From Desulfobia sp. (lineage in GTDB: Bacteria > Desulfobacterota > Desulfobulbia > Desulfobulbales > SURF-16): 5,396 nucleotides of DNA. The stretch covers positions 1-5,396 of the forward strand of contig JAUWDC010000115.1 in the NCBI GenBank assembly GCA_030608985.1, given 5' to 3'. Position 1 is the stretch's first letter. Every line of letters starts with the position of its first letter. Below, in pieces: positions 1 to 5,322 of the stretch. The position numbers were made by a program, and so were the translations under genes. Below the pieces are notes generated by a model, which worked only from the letters and a program-made list of their open reading frames with translations, had not been told where the DNA came from and made no database searches.

Positions 1-1
1 C

Positions 2-184
2 GGTTCTGTTGACGGACATTGTGAAATCAATCCGGAAGTGGAATGCGTCTGGCAGTTAATCCATGATCGCCTTGGCCGGATAGACAACCAGGATGCAATG
101 AATACCATTGCCCCCATTCGAGACTGGAGATCAGCGGGTCACGGCGGCCCACGCAAGGCCTTACGGGATGATCTGACGATCTGA
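2..184 (+). CDS. C-terminal end of a methylenetetrahydrofolate reductase C-terminal (MetV-type, zinc-binding) domain protein, 5' truncated by the window
   Basis: The second forward frame is open from the window edge to a TGA at 182-184 and gives 60 residues. It begins GSVDGHCEINPEVECVW and later contains DWRSAGHGGPRKAL. The G-S-V-x-G-x-C-E-x-N-P-E-x-E-C-V-W signature and the late G-G-P-R motif are, from memory of the family, the end of the MTHFR C-terminal domain (Pfam 12225), which carries clustered cysteines binding a metal. It occurs either as the separate small subunit MetV or fused to MetF. Both serve the reduction of methylene-THF to methyl-THF in the Wood-Ljungdahl and methionine pathways in the cytoplasm. 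The rest of the gene is outside the window, so stand-alone and fused forms cannot be told apart. The terminator just downstream shows it is the last gene of its transcript. Family assignment is fairly secure despite the short piece. Confidence 0.8.
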   Translation, partial: GSVDGHCEINPEVECVWQLIHDRLGRIDNQDAMNTIAPIRDWRSAGHGGPRKALRDDLTI

Positions 185-218
185 TTTCCACCCTAGACAG
201 GTTCACACAAAAGATATC

Positions 219-256
219 AAAGCCACTTGCCGGCAGGGCAAGTGGCTTTTTTTATT
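219..256 (+). terminator. Strong Rho-independent terminator
   Basis: A perfect 11-bp stem is formed by AGCCACTTGCC (221-231) and GGCAAGTGGCT (237-247) with a five-base GGCAG loop. It is followed by seven T residues (247-253) and further T-rich sequence. Two A residues before the stem can extend the pairing into the T-run. It lies 34 bp after the stop of the MetV-type gene and ends that transcript. It also separates that gene from the M48 protease gene, which therefore needs its own promoter. Confidence 0.93.
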
Positions 257-360
257 GTTTCTCTGGAAAATGTATGTTTTTTTGTGCCTTAGCATCTTCG
301 CCGCTTCGCTGCTGCGTTAAGAAAATGACTTAATAGGAATTTATCAAAGAGCTGAAAGCC
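257..360. other. Leader/intergenic region of the M48 gene with a weak REP-like imperfect palindrome
   Basis: This stretch must hold the promoter of the protease gene because the preceding transcript is terminated, but no convincing -35/-10 pair can be picked out. TTAATA at 330-335 is only a possible -10. Within it, 288-321 begins CTTAGC and ends GTTAAG, which can pair with one G-T wobble. The interior is built from repeated CTTCGC/CTGC pieces and folds poorly. The ribosome-binding site of the next gene is weak: AAGAG at 347-351, nine bases before ATG. Confidence 0.35.
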
Positions 361-1905
361 ATGAGACGTCTTCTTCCCCTGTATATACTCTTCCTTTCCC
401 TTCTCACAGCCTGTGGCATTAATCCGGTGACAGGAGAACGGGAGTTCAACCTGATCAGTGAACAAAAAGAGATATCCATTGGCAAGGAACAGTACATTGC
501 CACTCAGCAGATGCAGGGCGGCAAATATATCGTAGACAGAGAACTCACTTTATACGTCAATAATGTTGGTCAACGCCTGGCTGCTGTCAGCGATCGGCCT
601 CTCCCGTACGAATTTGTCGTGGTGAATAATTCCGTACCAAATGCCTGGGCCTTACCGGGAGGTAAAATAGCTGTTAACCGGGGACTTCTGCTTGAACTTG
701 AAAATGAGGCGGAACTGGCAGCTGTCCTGAGCCACGAAATCATACACGCTGCAGCCCGCCATGGGGCAAAAAGCATTGAGAAAGGAATACTTCTGCAGGG
801 AGCCGTTCTGGTAACAGGAATTGCTGCAGGGGGAAGTGACTACAGCCAGCTGGCTGTAGGAGGTGCCTCAATTGCGGCAGGGCTGATCTCCCAGAAACAT
901 AGTCGTGATGCTGAAAGAGAGGCTGATTTCTTTGGCATGAAATACATGGCCAGGGCTGGATATGACCCTCGAGCTGCCGTAACATTACAAGAGAAATTTG
1001 TACGGCTTGCAGAAAATCACAACCAGAGCTGGCTGAGTGGTCTTTTTGCCAGCCACCCACCATCGAGAGAACGTGTTCAAGCCAACAAAGAGACAATTCG
1101 TCAATTTCCCCTAAAAGGAGATCTTGGCATAGAACAATATCAGCAAAAAATCGCCCATTTAAAAAAGACAAAAGAAGCATACAAAGCATATGACGATGGG
1201 AAAAAAGCCTTTCAGAAAAAAAACTACAGCGCAGCAAATACACTGGCGGCCAGTGCACTAAAAATTGAACCCCGGGAAGCCCAATTTTATGGGCTGCAGG
1301 GAGATGTCTATTTTGCCCGGAAGAAATTCACTAAGGCCCTTACCCTATATAACCAGGCTATTCAGCATAACAATCGCTTCTTTCGGTTTTATATGCAGCG
1401 AGGACTGGCCAAAAAGGAACTGGGGAATGCAACAGGAGCAGAAAACGACCTCAAAATAAGCCTTGAGCTCCTTCCCACGGCTATAGCATATAATGCCTTG
1501 GGAGAGGCCTCACTGGCAAAAGGCCAACGTTTGGAGGCAAAAAGTTATTTTAAAGCAGCCGCATCATCCGGTTCAGCTTCCGGCAAACAGGCTGCGGAAG
1601 CATTTATCAAGCTGGACCTCCCGGATAACCCTCGTAATTATATCCAGGCTGCCGCCGTACTTGATCAGGAAAAAAGGCTGAGGATCAGGGTAGAAAACGG
1701 CTCCCCCTTTCCTGTAAGCGGGATTAACATTCTTGTTCGCTATACGGATGAAACAAAAAAGACGGAGCGGGTGTCGCTTGCTCTTGCCGGCACACTACAA
1801 GCAGGGCACCATTCACTTCTTCCGGCGGGGACAACAGCTTTTCTTAAAAAATACCGCGACAACCTTCAGGTAAAGGTTATCTCAGCCAGAGTTTCCGGCA
1901 ACTAG
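361..1905 (+). CDS. M48-family zinc metalloprotease lipoprotein with TPR repeats (BepA/YfgC-like)
   Basis: The 514-residue product is a predicted periplasmic, lipid-anchored protease of the M48 family. Its closest known type is BepA, which helps assemble or degrade outer-membrane beta-barrel proteins; the substrate here is inferred. Seen in the sequence: a lipoprotein signal peptide with lipobox L-T-A-C and the acceptor Cys at residue 18. Gly at +2 gives no inner-membrane retention signal, so outer-membrane anchoring is expected. The zinc motif HEIIH lies at 125-129. The third-ligand motif ExxxD is E185-D189 within SRDAEREAD. An SHPPSRERV motif at 231-239 places H232 where BepA has a regulatory His (by analogy). 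About three to four TPR-like helical repeats span roughly 277-405. A beta-rich tail follows from about 425 to 514. All catalytic residues are present. The first ATG is chosen because the signal peptide begins there. It is a single-gene unit with a terminator upstream and a convergent operon downstream. Length is slightly above BepA owing to the extra tail. Confidence 0.9.
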   Translation: MRRLLPLYILFLSLLTACGINPVTGEREFNLISEQKEISIGKEQYIATQQMQGGKYIVDRELTLYVNNVGQRLAAVSDRPLPYEFVVVNNSVPNAWALPGGKIAVNRGLLLELENEAELAAVLSHEIIHAAARHGAKSIEKGILLQGAVLVTGIAAGGSDYSQLAVGGASIAAGLISQKHSRDAEREADFFGMKYMARAGYDPRAAVTLQEKFVRLAENHNQSWLSGLFASHPPSRERVQANKETIRQFPLKGDLGIEQYQQKIAHLKKTKEAYKAYDDGKKAFQKKNYSAANTLAASALKIEPREAQFYGLQGDVYFARKKFTKALTLYNQAIQHNNRFFRFYMQRGLAKKELGNATGAENDLKISLELLPTAIAYNALGEASLAKGQRLEAKSYFKAAASSGSASGKQAAEAFIKLDLPDNPRNYIQAAAVLDQEKRLRIRVENGSPFPVSGINILVRYTDETKKTERVSLALAGTLQAGHHSLLPAGTTAFLKKYRDNLQVKVISARVSGN

Positions 1906-1907
1906 GA

Positions 1908-1930
1908 GGCTGTCCGAGACAGCCATTTTA
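1908..1930 (+). terminator. Short hairpin between convergent genes, probable weak terminator
   Basis: Two bases after the TAG stop of the protease gene, GGCTGTC (1908-1914) and GACAGCC (1918-1924) form a perfect 7-bp stem with a CGA loop, followed by ATTTTA. The U-run is short, so termination on the plus strand may be inefficient or need Rho. On the minus strand the hairpin lies just past the PilZ stop but has no T-run after it. It is the only structure in the 31-bp gap and may serve as a shared 3' end stabiliser for both transcripts. Confidence 0.55.
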
Positions 1931-1936
1931 CACATC

Positions 1937-2620
1937 TTATGGGAGTTCGATCTGCACCCCGTGAGAACTCTCAAATTTTTCAATTGTTGAAATATACCAG
2001 GCAATAACTTTCTGGGTCACCTCAGTTGTGTTTTCATGAAACATAATACCTAAATTTGTTTCCACATTGCTTGACCGCATATTCTTAACCACTCCGTGAA
2101 TCTCCATGGGTATTTTGACCCCTGGGAATTTCACTTTCAGCAAGACTAGATCGTTGACCTTGAATGACATAAGGAATTTATTATCCTTCCTTCGAATCAT
2201 ACACTGGCACCCGGTCCTGGTAATGTCGACAATGGCCCCCTCATTTTCCTTATCACCACTGATAAAGGTAGTTTCAACATAGCAGTTTGATCTTTTTTCT
2301 GAGCGAAGTTCACTTTTCTGAATAAGCTTCGGATATTCGATAAAAAGAAGATTGATGGGCTTTTCGATATGGGCAAAAAGTTTGGTCTGGAACGCAAATA
2401 CAGTTCCGTTATAAAAATAACGAATCAACATTTCCGTCCCATCGAAGAGTTTATGCCGTATCTGATTATAGGGCCTTGGCGGAGTAATAATAATAAATTC
2501 ATTAATAAAACCGACAAAACTGCTCTCCAATGGAAGATCAACACCTTCAAGTTCCACTTTTAAACTCAGGCCAATTTCAAGAGCTAGACGTACCCCTCTA
2601 TCTAACAACTTATCATCCAT
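1937..2620 (-). CDS. PilZ-domain protein with YcgR-like N-terminal domain (cyclic-di-GMP receptor)
   Basis: This 227-residue cytoplasmic protein has no signal peptide or membrane segment. Residues about 9-100 are beta-rich and resemble the YcgR-type N-terminal split barrel. The PilZ domain follows from about 104. Its cyclic-di-GMP motifs are visible: RxxxR as R106-S-E-K-R110, and a [D/N]xSxxG motif in the variant form D132-I-T134-R-T-G137, with Thr for the usual Ser. Family knowledge says such proteins bind cyclic di-GMP and alter motility, polysaccharide output or envelope functions; the target here is unknown. GAGGG at 2628-2632 lies seven bases before the ATG and supports the start. It is the last gene of the fabL-type/maf operon, 31 bp after maf. 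Two hand-counted 60-base lines of the gene are 37% G+C, against 53% for one sampled line of the reductase gene, so its composition may be lower than its neighbours. Confidence is high for PilZ, moderate for ligand binding. Confidence 0.85.
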   Translation of the reverse strand: MDDKLLDRGVRLALEIGLSLKVELEGVDLPLESSFVGFINEFIIITPPRPYNQIRHKLFDGTEMLIRYFYNGTVFAFQTKLFAHIEKPINLLFIEYPKLIQKSELRSEKRSNCYVETTFISGDKENEGAIVDITRTGCQCMIRRKDNKFLMSFKVNDLVLLKVKFPGVKIPMEIHGVVKNMRSSNVETNLGIMFHENTTEVTQKVIAWYISTIEKFESSHGVQIELP

Positions 2621-2651
2621 TATTTTTCCCTCTTCTCTTTTTTTCTACAGT

Positions 2652-3269
2652 TTACTTCAGCCGTGGAGCTATAATTCCATATTGTAACATGATATTAATT
2701 ACCTGTGCCACAGGCAATCCTATCACATTGCTATATGACCCTTTAATTTCCTCAACAAGAAAACCGCCTCTTCCCTGAAGTCCATAACTGCCGGCCTTGT
2801 CCAAGGGGTCCCCAGTCAGAACATAGGCCCGGCATAAATCCTCGGAAAGCTCTCGAAACAGAACCTGGGTTCGAACAGCCTGCTGAATATAAAGTGAGTC
2901 TGCAGATTTCTGAATAGAGAAACCGGTCCAGACTTCGTGCCAGCGGCCGGACAGTCTCATCAGCATCACTTCCGCGTCCGCAGAATTTTTCGGTTTTCCA
3001 AGTATTTCATCGTCTATGACAACAACTGTATCCGCCGCCAGCGCATATGCGTTTGGGAACTTACGGCCTATGCATGAGGCTTTTTCCTCTGCCAGACGTC
3101 TGACAACTCGTTCAGGAGCTTCTCCCGCATCGCAGGATTCATCAATTTCTGCAACCTCAACACTGAAATCAATGCCAAGTTCGCGTAAAAATTGTTGCCT
3201 GCGGGGAGAGGCTGATGCCAGTATCAACTTGCCAACAGTAGAAAACCCCCCTGTTTTCATCTCACTCAT
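2652..3269 (-). CDS. maf: Maf-family nucleoside triphosphate pyrophosphatase (YhdE-type, dTTP/UTP)
   Basis: The 205-residue product belongs to the Maf/HAM1-like fold. These enzymes hydrolyse nucleoside triphosphates to monophosphate and pyrophosphate, cleaning modified nucleotides from the pool, and overexpression is linked to septum arrest in Bacillus. Visible motifs in order: SASPRR at 19-24 (phosphate-binding loop), AADTVV at 79-83 with D80, GKP at 91-93, SGRWHEV at 107-113, GDPLDKAGSYGLQGRGG at 153-169 and SYSNVIGLP at 178-186. The DPLDKAGSYGLQG form is that of the YhdE (dTTP/UTP) branch and not the YceF (7-methyl-GTP) branch. The first ATG overlaps the stop of the upstream reductase gene by one base (TGATG), indicating translational coupling; no strong separate ribosome-binding site is seen. 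An in-frame ATG at codon 4 is an alternative, since the first residues before the conserved strand are not family-typical. The active-site set appears complete. Confidence 0.93.
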   Translation of the reverse strand: MSEMKTGGFSTVGKLILASASPRRQQFLRELGIDFSVEVAEIDESCDAGEAPERVVRRLAEEKASCIGRKFPNAYALAADTVVVIDDEILGKPKNSADAEVMLMRLSGRWHEVWTGFSIQKSADSLYIQQAVRTQVLFRELSEDLCRAYVLTGDPLDKAGSYGLQGRGGFLVEEIKGSYSNVIGLPVAQVINIMLQYGIIAPRLK

Positions 3270-4021
3270 CAGGCCCGTATGGAATACCCCCCATCAACAA
3301 CAATAGTCTGGCCATGTATCATCTGAGCCTGCTTACTACAGAGATAAAGGGCAACATCTGCCACATCTTCCGGTGTTGTCAAGCGACCAACAGGAGTACG
3401 CGCCAAGGCTGTATCAAGAATCTGCTTGCGGTTTGGGAATTTTTTTAACGCTTCGGTATCCACCGCTCCTGCACTGATGGTGTTTACGGTAATCCCTTTC
3501 TCCCCCAGTTCCACAGCTAAATGGCGAACCAGAGATTCAAGAGCAGCTTTTGAGGCACCGACAGCTGTATAATTTTCGACGGCTCTCACAGCTCCCAGAC
3601 TGGAAACAGCCAGGATACGACCTCCACCTGACATAAGAGGCACTGCTTGCTGAGTCAGGGGCAGTAGGGCTCTGGCATTAATATCCATGGCCCAGTTCCA
3701 ATGACGGCTGCTCAGTTCCATTACCGGCTTGAGCACGCCGGAAGCTGCGTTACTGACAAGGATATCCAACCTGCCAAAGGTTTCCCGGATCTGAGAAAAC
3801 ATATTAATCACATCTTCATCTTTGGCCACATTTGCCTTGACAACCAGGCATTTGACTCCTTGTTTTTCAATCTCTTCAGCTGTCTCTTCAGCATTACGAC
3901 GATGCCGGACATAGTTTACCACCAGGTTAATACCGTTTTCGGCAAAACGGACAGCAACAGCTCTGCCAATGCCGCGGGAACTTCCTGTAACAAGTGCTAT
4001 TTTCCCTTCCAGATTATACAT
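3269..4021 (-). CDS. fabL: FabL-type enoyl-[acyl-carrier-protein] reductase (short-chain dehydrogenase family)
   Basis: The 250-residue SDR protein most resembles Bacillus subtilis FabL, the NADPH-dependent enoyl-ACP reductase that completes each fatty-acid elongation cycle. Seen: the dinucleotide loop TGSSRGIG at 12-19, and basic residues after strand 2 (R39, R41, R42), consistent with NADPH. SNAASG lies at 90-95, SS at 140-141, and Y151-T-A-V-G-A-S-K158. The Tyr and Lys are separated by six residues, as in enoyl reductases. The FabG and typical dehydrogenase form is YxxxK, and residue 155 here is Gly. The phrases NAASGVLKPVMEL, ENYTAVGASKAALE and MIHGQTIVVDGG follow FabL closely from memory. 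An AAGGAG ribosome-binding site lies seven bases before ATG. It is first in the operon with maf and the PilZ gene. The alternative is a FabL-like oxidoreductase of other substrate specificity; whether another enoyl reductase exists in the genome cannot be seen. Confidence 0.85.
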   Translation of the reverse strand: MYNLEGKIALVTGSSRGIGRAVAVRFAENGINLVVNYVRHRRNAEETAEEIEKQGVKCLVVKANVAKDEDVINMFSQIRETFGRLDILVSNAASGVLKPVMELSSRHWNWAMDINARALLPLTQQAVPLMSGGGRILAVSSLGAVRAVENYTAVGASKAALESLVRHLAVELGEKGITVNTISAGAVDTEALKKFPNRKQILDTALARTPVGRLTTPEDVADVALYLCSKQAQMIHGQTIVVDGGYSIRA

Positions 4022-4028
4022 CTTACAA

Positions 4029-4034
4029 CTCCTT
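4029..4034 (-). promoter_or_regulatory. Ribosome-binding site of the FabL-type gene
   Basis: Read on the minus strand, AAGGAG ends seven bases before the ATG at 4021-4019. This fixes the start of the operon's first gene. The sequence just upstream on this strand is TATTTTTTTATATA, an A/T-rich stretch that could contain a -10 element. No matching -35 box is convincing. Confidence 0.85.
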
Positions 4035-4049
4035 TTATATAAAAAAATA

Positions 4050-4184
4050 GTAAATGTTCGGCATTATCCTATATTCACCCCAAGGGTACTTCTTTCAGGG
4101 CGCGCACGATCAGGCCGCTTCACATAGCCAGCTATAGATTCAGCGGCCTGCTTGCACGACTATGAAACAATGCCGAACATTTAC
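4050..4184. repeat. 135-bp element with perfect 16-bp terminal inverted repeats and a nested GC-rich inverted repeat (MITE-like or leader structure)
   Basis: GTAAATGTTCGGCATT at 4050-4065 is exactly inverted as AATGCCGAACATTTAC at 4169-4184. Nested inside, CAGGCCGCT (4111-4119) is exactly inverted as AGCGGCCTG (4142-4150). Further in, ATAGC (4124-4128) faces GCTAT (4131-4135), and TTTCA (4093-4097) can pair with TGAAA (4163-4167). The element can therefore fold into a long branched hairpin on either strand. It has no coding potential and no clear target-site duplication. On the minus strand its last arm is followed by TATTTTTTTAT and then the fabL-type ribosome-binding site. It may be a non-autonomous repeat, a transcription attenuator, or an old insertion reused as a leader. 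Confidence 0.7.
4076..4096 (+). repeat. Diverged 21-bp direct repeat, copy 1
   Basis: This copy begins CACCCCAAG and matches the one at 4184-4204 at 17 of 21 positions. It lies ten bases after the left arm of the 135-bp inverted-repeat element. Confidence 0.5.
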
Positions 4185-4204
4185 ACCCCAAGAGTATTTG
4201 CTTC
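4184..4204 (+). repeat. Diverged 21-bp direct repeat, copy 2
   Basis: This copy starts on the last base of the right inverted-repeat arm and begins CACCCCAAG like copy 1 at 4076-4096. Each copy therefore follows an inverted-repeat arm within a few bases, suggesting a composite or partly duplicated element rather than chance. Confidence 0.5.
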
Positions 4205-4308
4205 GCAGCACATTTCGGTGGTTTGGTTTTAGCAGTAATTCGACATCAAGCCGAATATATACAAAAAACAAATCGTTATCGTAATGTTTTCAGGACGATA
4301 CCTGTTAC
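4205..4308. other. A/T-rich intergenic sequence with two small hairpins, no gene
   Basis: No open frame with a credible start is seen on either strand. Two weak dyads are present: ATTCG (4238-4242) with CGAAT (4252-4256), and TATCGT (4277-4282) with ACGATA (4295-4300) separated by 12 bases. Either could be a protein-binding site or a weak 3' hairpin. Neither is followed by a T-run that would make a clear terminator for the DUF362 transcript. Confidence 0.4.
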
Positions 4309-4359
4309 TTATATTAAAATCTTCTCTAACGAATGTAAAGATCTCTTTAGATGGATCAT
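4309..4359 (-). CDS. Candidate 16-codon small ORF with strong ribosome-binding site, downstream of the DUF362 gene
   Basis: An ATG at 4359-4357 opens a frame MIHLKRSLHSLEKILI ending in TAA at 4311-4309. It starts 15 bases after the DUF362 stop. AAGGAGGG at 4373-4366 on the minus strand is the best Shine-Dalgarno sequence in the window, with GGAGG seven bases from the ATG. The peptide would be basic and weakly amphipathic, and is not recognised. Its coding DNA includes a perfect palindrome, TAAAGA-TC-TCTTTA (4336-4349). GGAG in the ribosome-binding site can also pair with CTCC just before the ATG. It may be a true small protein, a leader peptide for the downstream operon, or the start of a gene whose remainder was lost. 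A chance ORF is also possible given its length. Confidence 0.3.
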   Translation of the reverse strand: MIHLKRSLHSLEKILI

Positions 4360-4365
4360 GGGAGA

Positions 4366-4373
4366 CCCTCCTT
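4366..4373 (-). promoter_or_regulatory. Strong Shine-Dalgarno sequence in front of the 16-codon ORF
   Basis: On the minus strand this reads AAGGAGGG with GGAGG seven bases before ATG at 4359. It lies immediately after the DUF362 stop codon (4377-4375), where no recognisable gene follows, which is why it is listed separately. Confidence 0.5.
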
Positions 4374-4374
4374 C

Positions 4375-5322
4375 TCAACCGCTATGAGCGGAGGAGAATA
4401 CCATCTTCACTCTTTGCCTGATGCTTCTCCAGACCTGTACGCCGTTAAATCGTATCGGGTTAAGAACATCAGGAACTAAAAAGTTATTTACGCTTACCTC
4501 CTCAGAGTGAAGAAAAGGATATTCAAGGAGATCAGCATTACTTCCGAGGAGTTTTCGTCTTCTGCACTCCAACCACAATAAATTTCTGTGAACTTCCACA
4601 CCGATAACGTTAAGAAGAGCCGTATCCAGGGCAACAGGATTGAGAGATCCTGCAAGAATTCCGAGCGGATAATCTTCCCCGTCCAATGGACCGCTTTTAT
4701 GCATTGCCATGACTCCATCAATAATTGTCATACCAGGAGGTGCAATAGCGAGAAGATCAACAAGCATCCTGGAAAAACGTCTTTTATCACCGCCAAGGAC
4801 CTGATGCAGAACAGCCTTTCTCCATCCGACAACCATACCAAAATAATTTTTCACGGCCAGGGTCACTCCCAGCTGTGAATGTGCCTTGAACTTAGGGATA
4901 TTTATAAGAAAATCGTTCTCCAGGACCTGGGCAGCCACAACCACACTGCTTCCGCCCGCCAGGTTCATCTTTTCACCAGGTGAAAAAGAAACAAGTTTCA
5001 CATCCAGAGATTTAACTGCTTCAGCGATTCCCCAGCGCCGCATGACATCAATACCATTGCCAAAAGCCGGTGAATCCCCGATACTGACAACAGCACCCTG
5101 ATCAAGACACCACCTGGCAACGGAGGCAACACATTCAGGATGAGTGCAGGCCAGGCCATCATGTCCTCGGCCAGCAACCAGGTTCGGCTTAATAAGCACC
5201 CGGCTTCCGTGGGGTAATCGAAAAGAAATCGCATCTGCAATGCGCCTGACGCACCCGTCTATTGTTTCCGGCTGATAGCTTTTACATTGCAAAATGCCAA
5301 CTTTGGCAGAGGATATCTTCAT
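4375..5322 (-). CDS. DUF362 domain-containing protein
   Basis: The 315-residue soluble protein matches the DUF362 family along most of its length. Visible conserved blocks: IKPNLV at 44-49, THPE at 60-63, GDSP at 82-85, IPKFKAHSQLGVTLAVKN at 142-159 followed by FG, and DGVMAMHKSGPLDG at 202-215. The family is widespread in anaerobes and often carries a C-terminal two-cluster ferredoxin domain. This protein has none: its few cysteines (13, 24, 59, 64, 72, 253) are scattered and the last 60 residues show no CxxCxxC. The family's biochemical function is not established to my knowledge, so none is assigned. H208 stands where I recall a Glu in the usual D-G-x-x-x-M-E-x-x-G-P motif. The ATG lacks a good ribosome-binding site and overlaps a preceding frame by ATGA, suggesting coupling to an upstream gene. 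No clear terminator follows. Confidence 0.85.
   Translation of the reverse strand: MKISSAKVGILQCKSYQPETIDGCVRRIADAISFRLPHGSRVLIKPNLVAGRGHDGLACTHPECVASVARWCLDQGAVVSIGDSPAFGNGIDVMRRWGIAEAVKSLDVKLVSFSPGEKMNLAGGSSVVVAAQVLENDFLINIPKFKAHSQLGVTLAVKNYFGMVVGWRKAVLHQVLGGDKRRFSRMLVDLLAIAPPGMTIIDGVMAMHKSGPLDGEDYPLGILAGSLNPVALDTALLNVIGVEVHRNLLWLECRRRKLLGSNADLLEYPFLHSEEVSVNNFLVPDVLNPIRFNGVQVWRSIRQRVKMVFSSAHSG

Noticed and set aside
270..320. A plus-strand 16-codon ORF (MYVFLCLSIFAASLLR) in the leader of the protease gene
   Set aside because: It has no purine-rich ribosome-binding site at a proper distance, and it coincides with the REP-like palindrome that gives a simpler explanation of the sequence.
740..1258. 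A 172-codon open frame on the minus strand
   Set aside because: It lies antisense inside the protease gene, whose zinc motifs and lipobox are clear, and its own translation is rich in Cys, His and Leu without any family motif.
3701..4042. A 113-codon plus-strand open frame antisense to the FabL-type gene
   Set aside because: It is the shadow of a well-supported SDR gene and shows no recognisable domain.
4050..4184. A CRISPR array or integron attachment site
   Set aside because: There are only two inverted arms and two diverged direct copies with no regular spacers, no cas or integrase gene nearby, and no attC core-site arrangement that I can see.
4271..4300. A possible Fur-like or other operator around ATCGTTATCG and ACGATA
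   Set aside because: The sequence does not match a Fur box well. The dyad is only 6 bp with a 12-base spacer, so it is noted as a weak dyad only.
4022..4374. A structured RNA, riboswitch or tRNA in the gene-free gap
   Set aside because: No tRNA arms or riboswitch core that I recognise can be found; the folding comes from simple inverted repeats.
4588..4878. A 96-codon plus-strand open frame within the DUF362 gene
   Set aside because: It is antisense to conserved DUF362 blocks and has no supporting motif.
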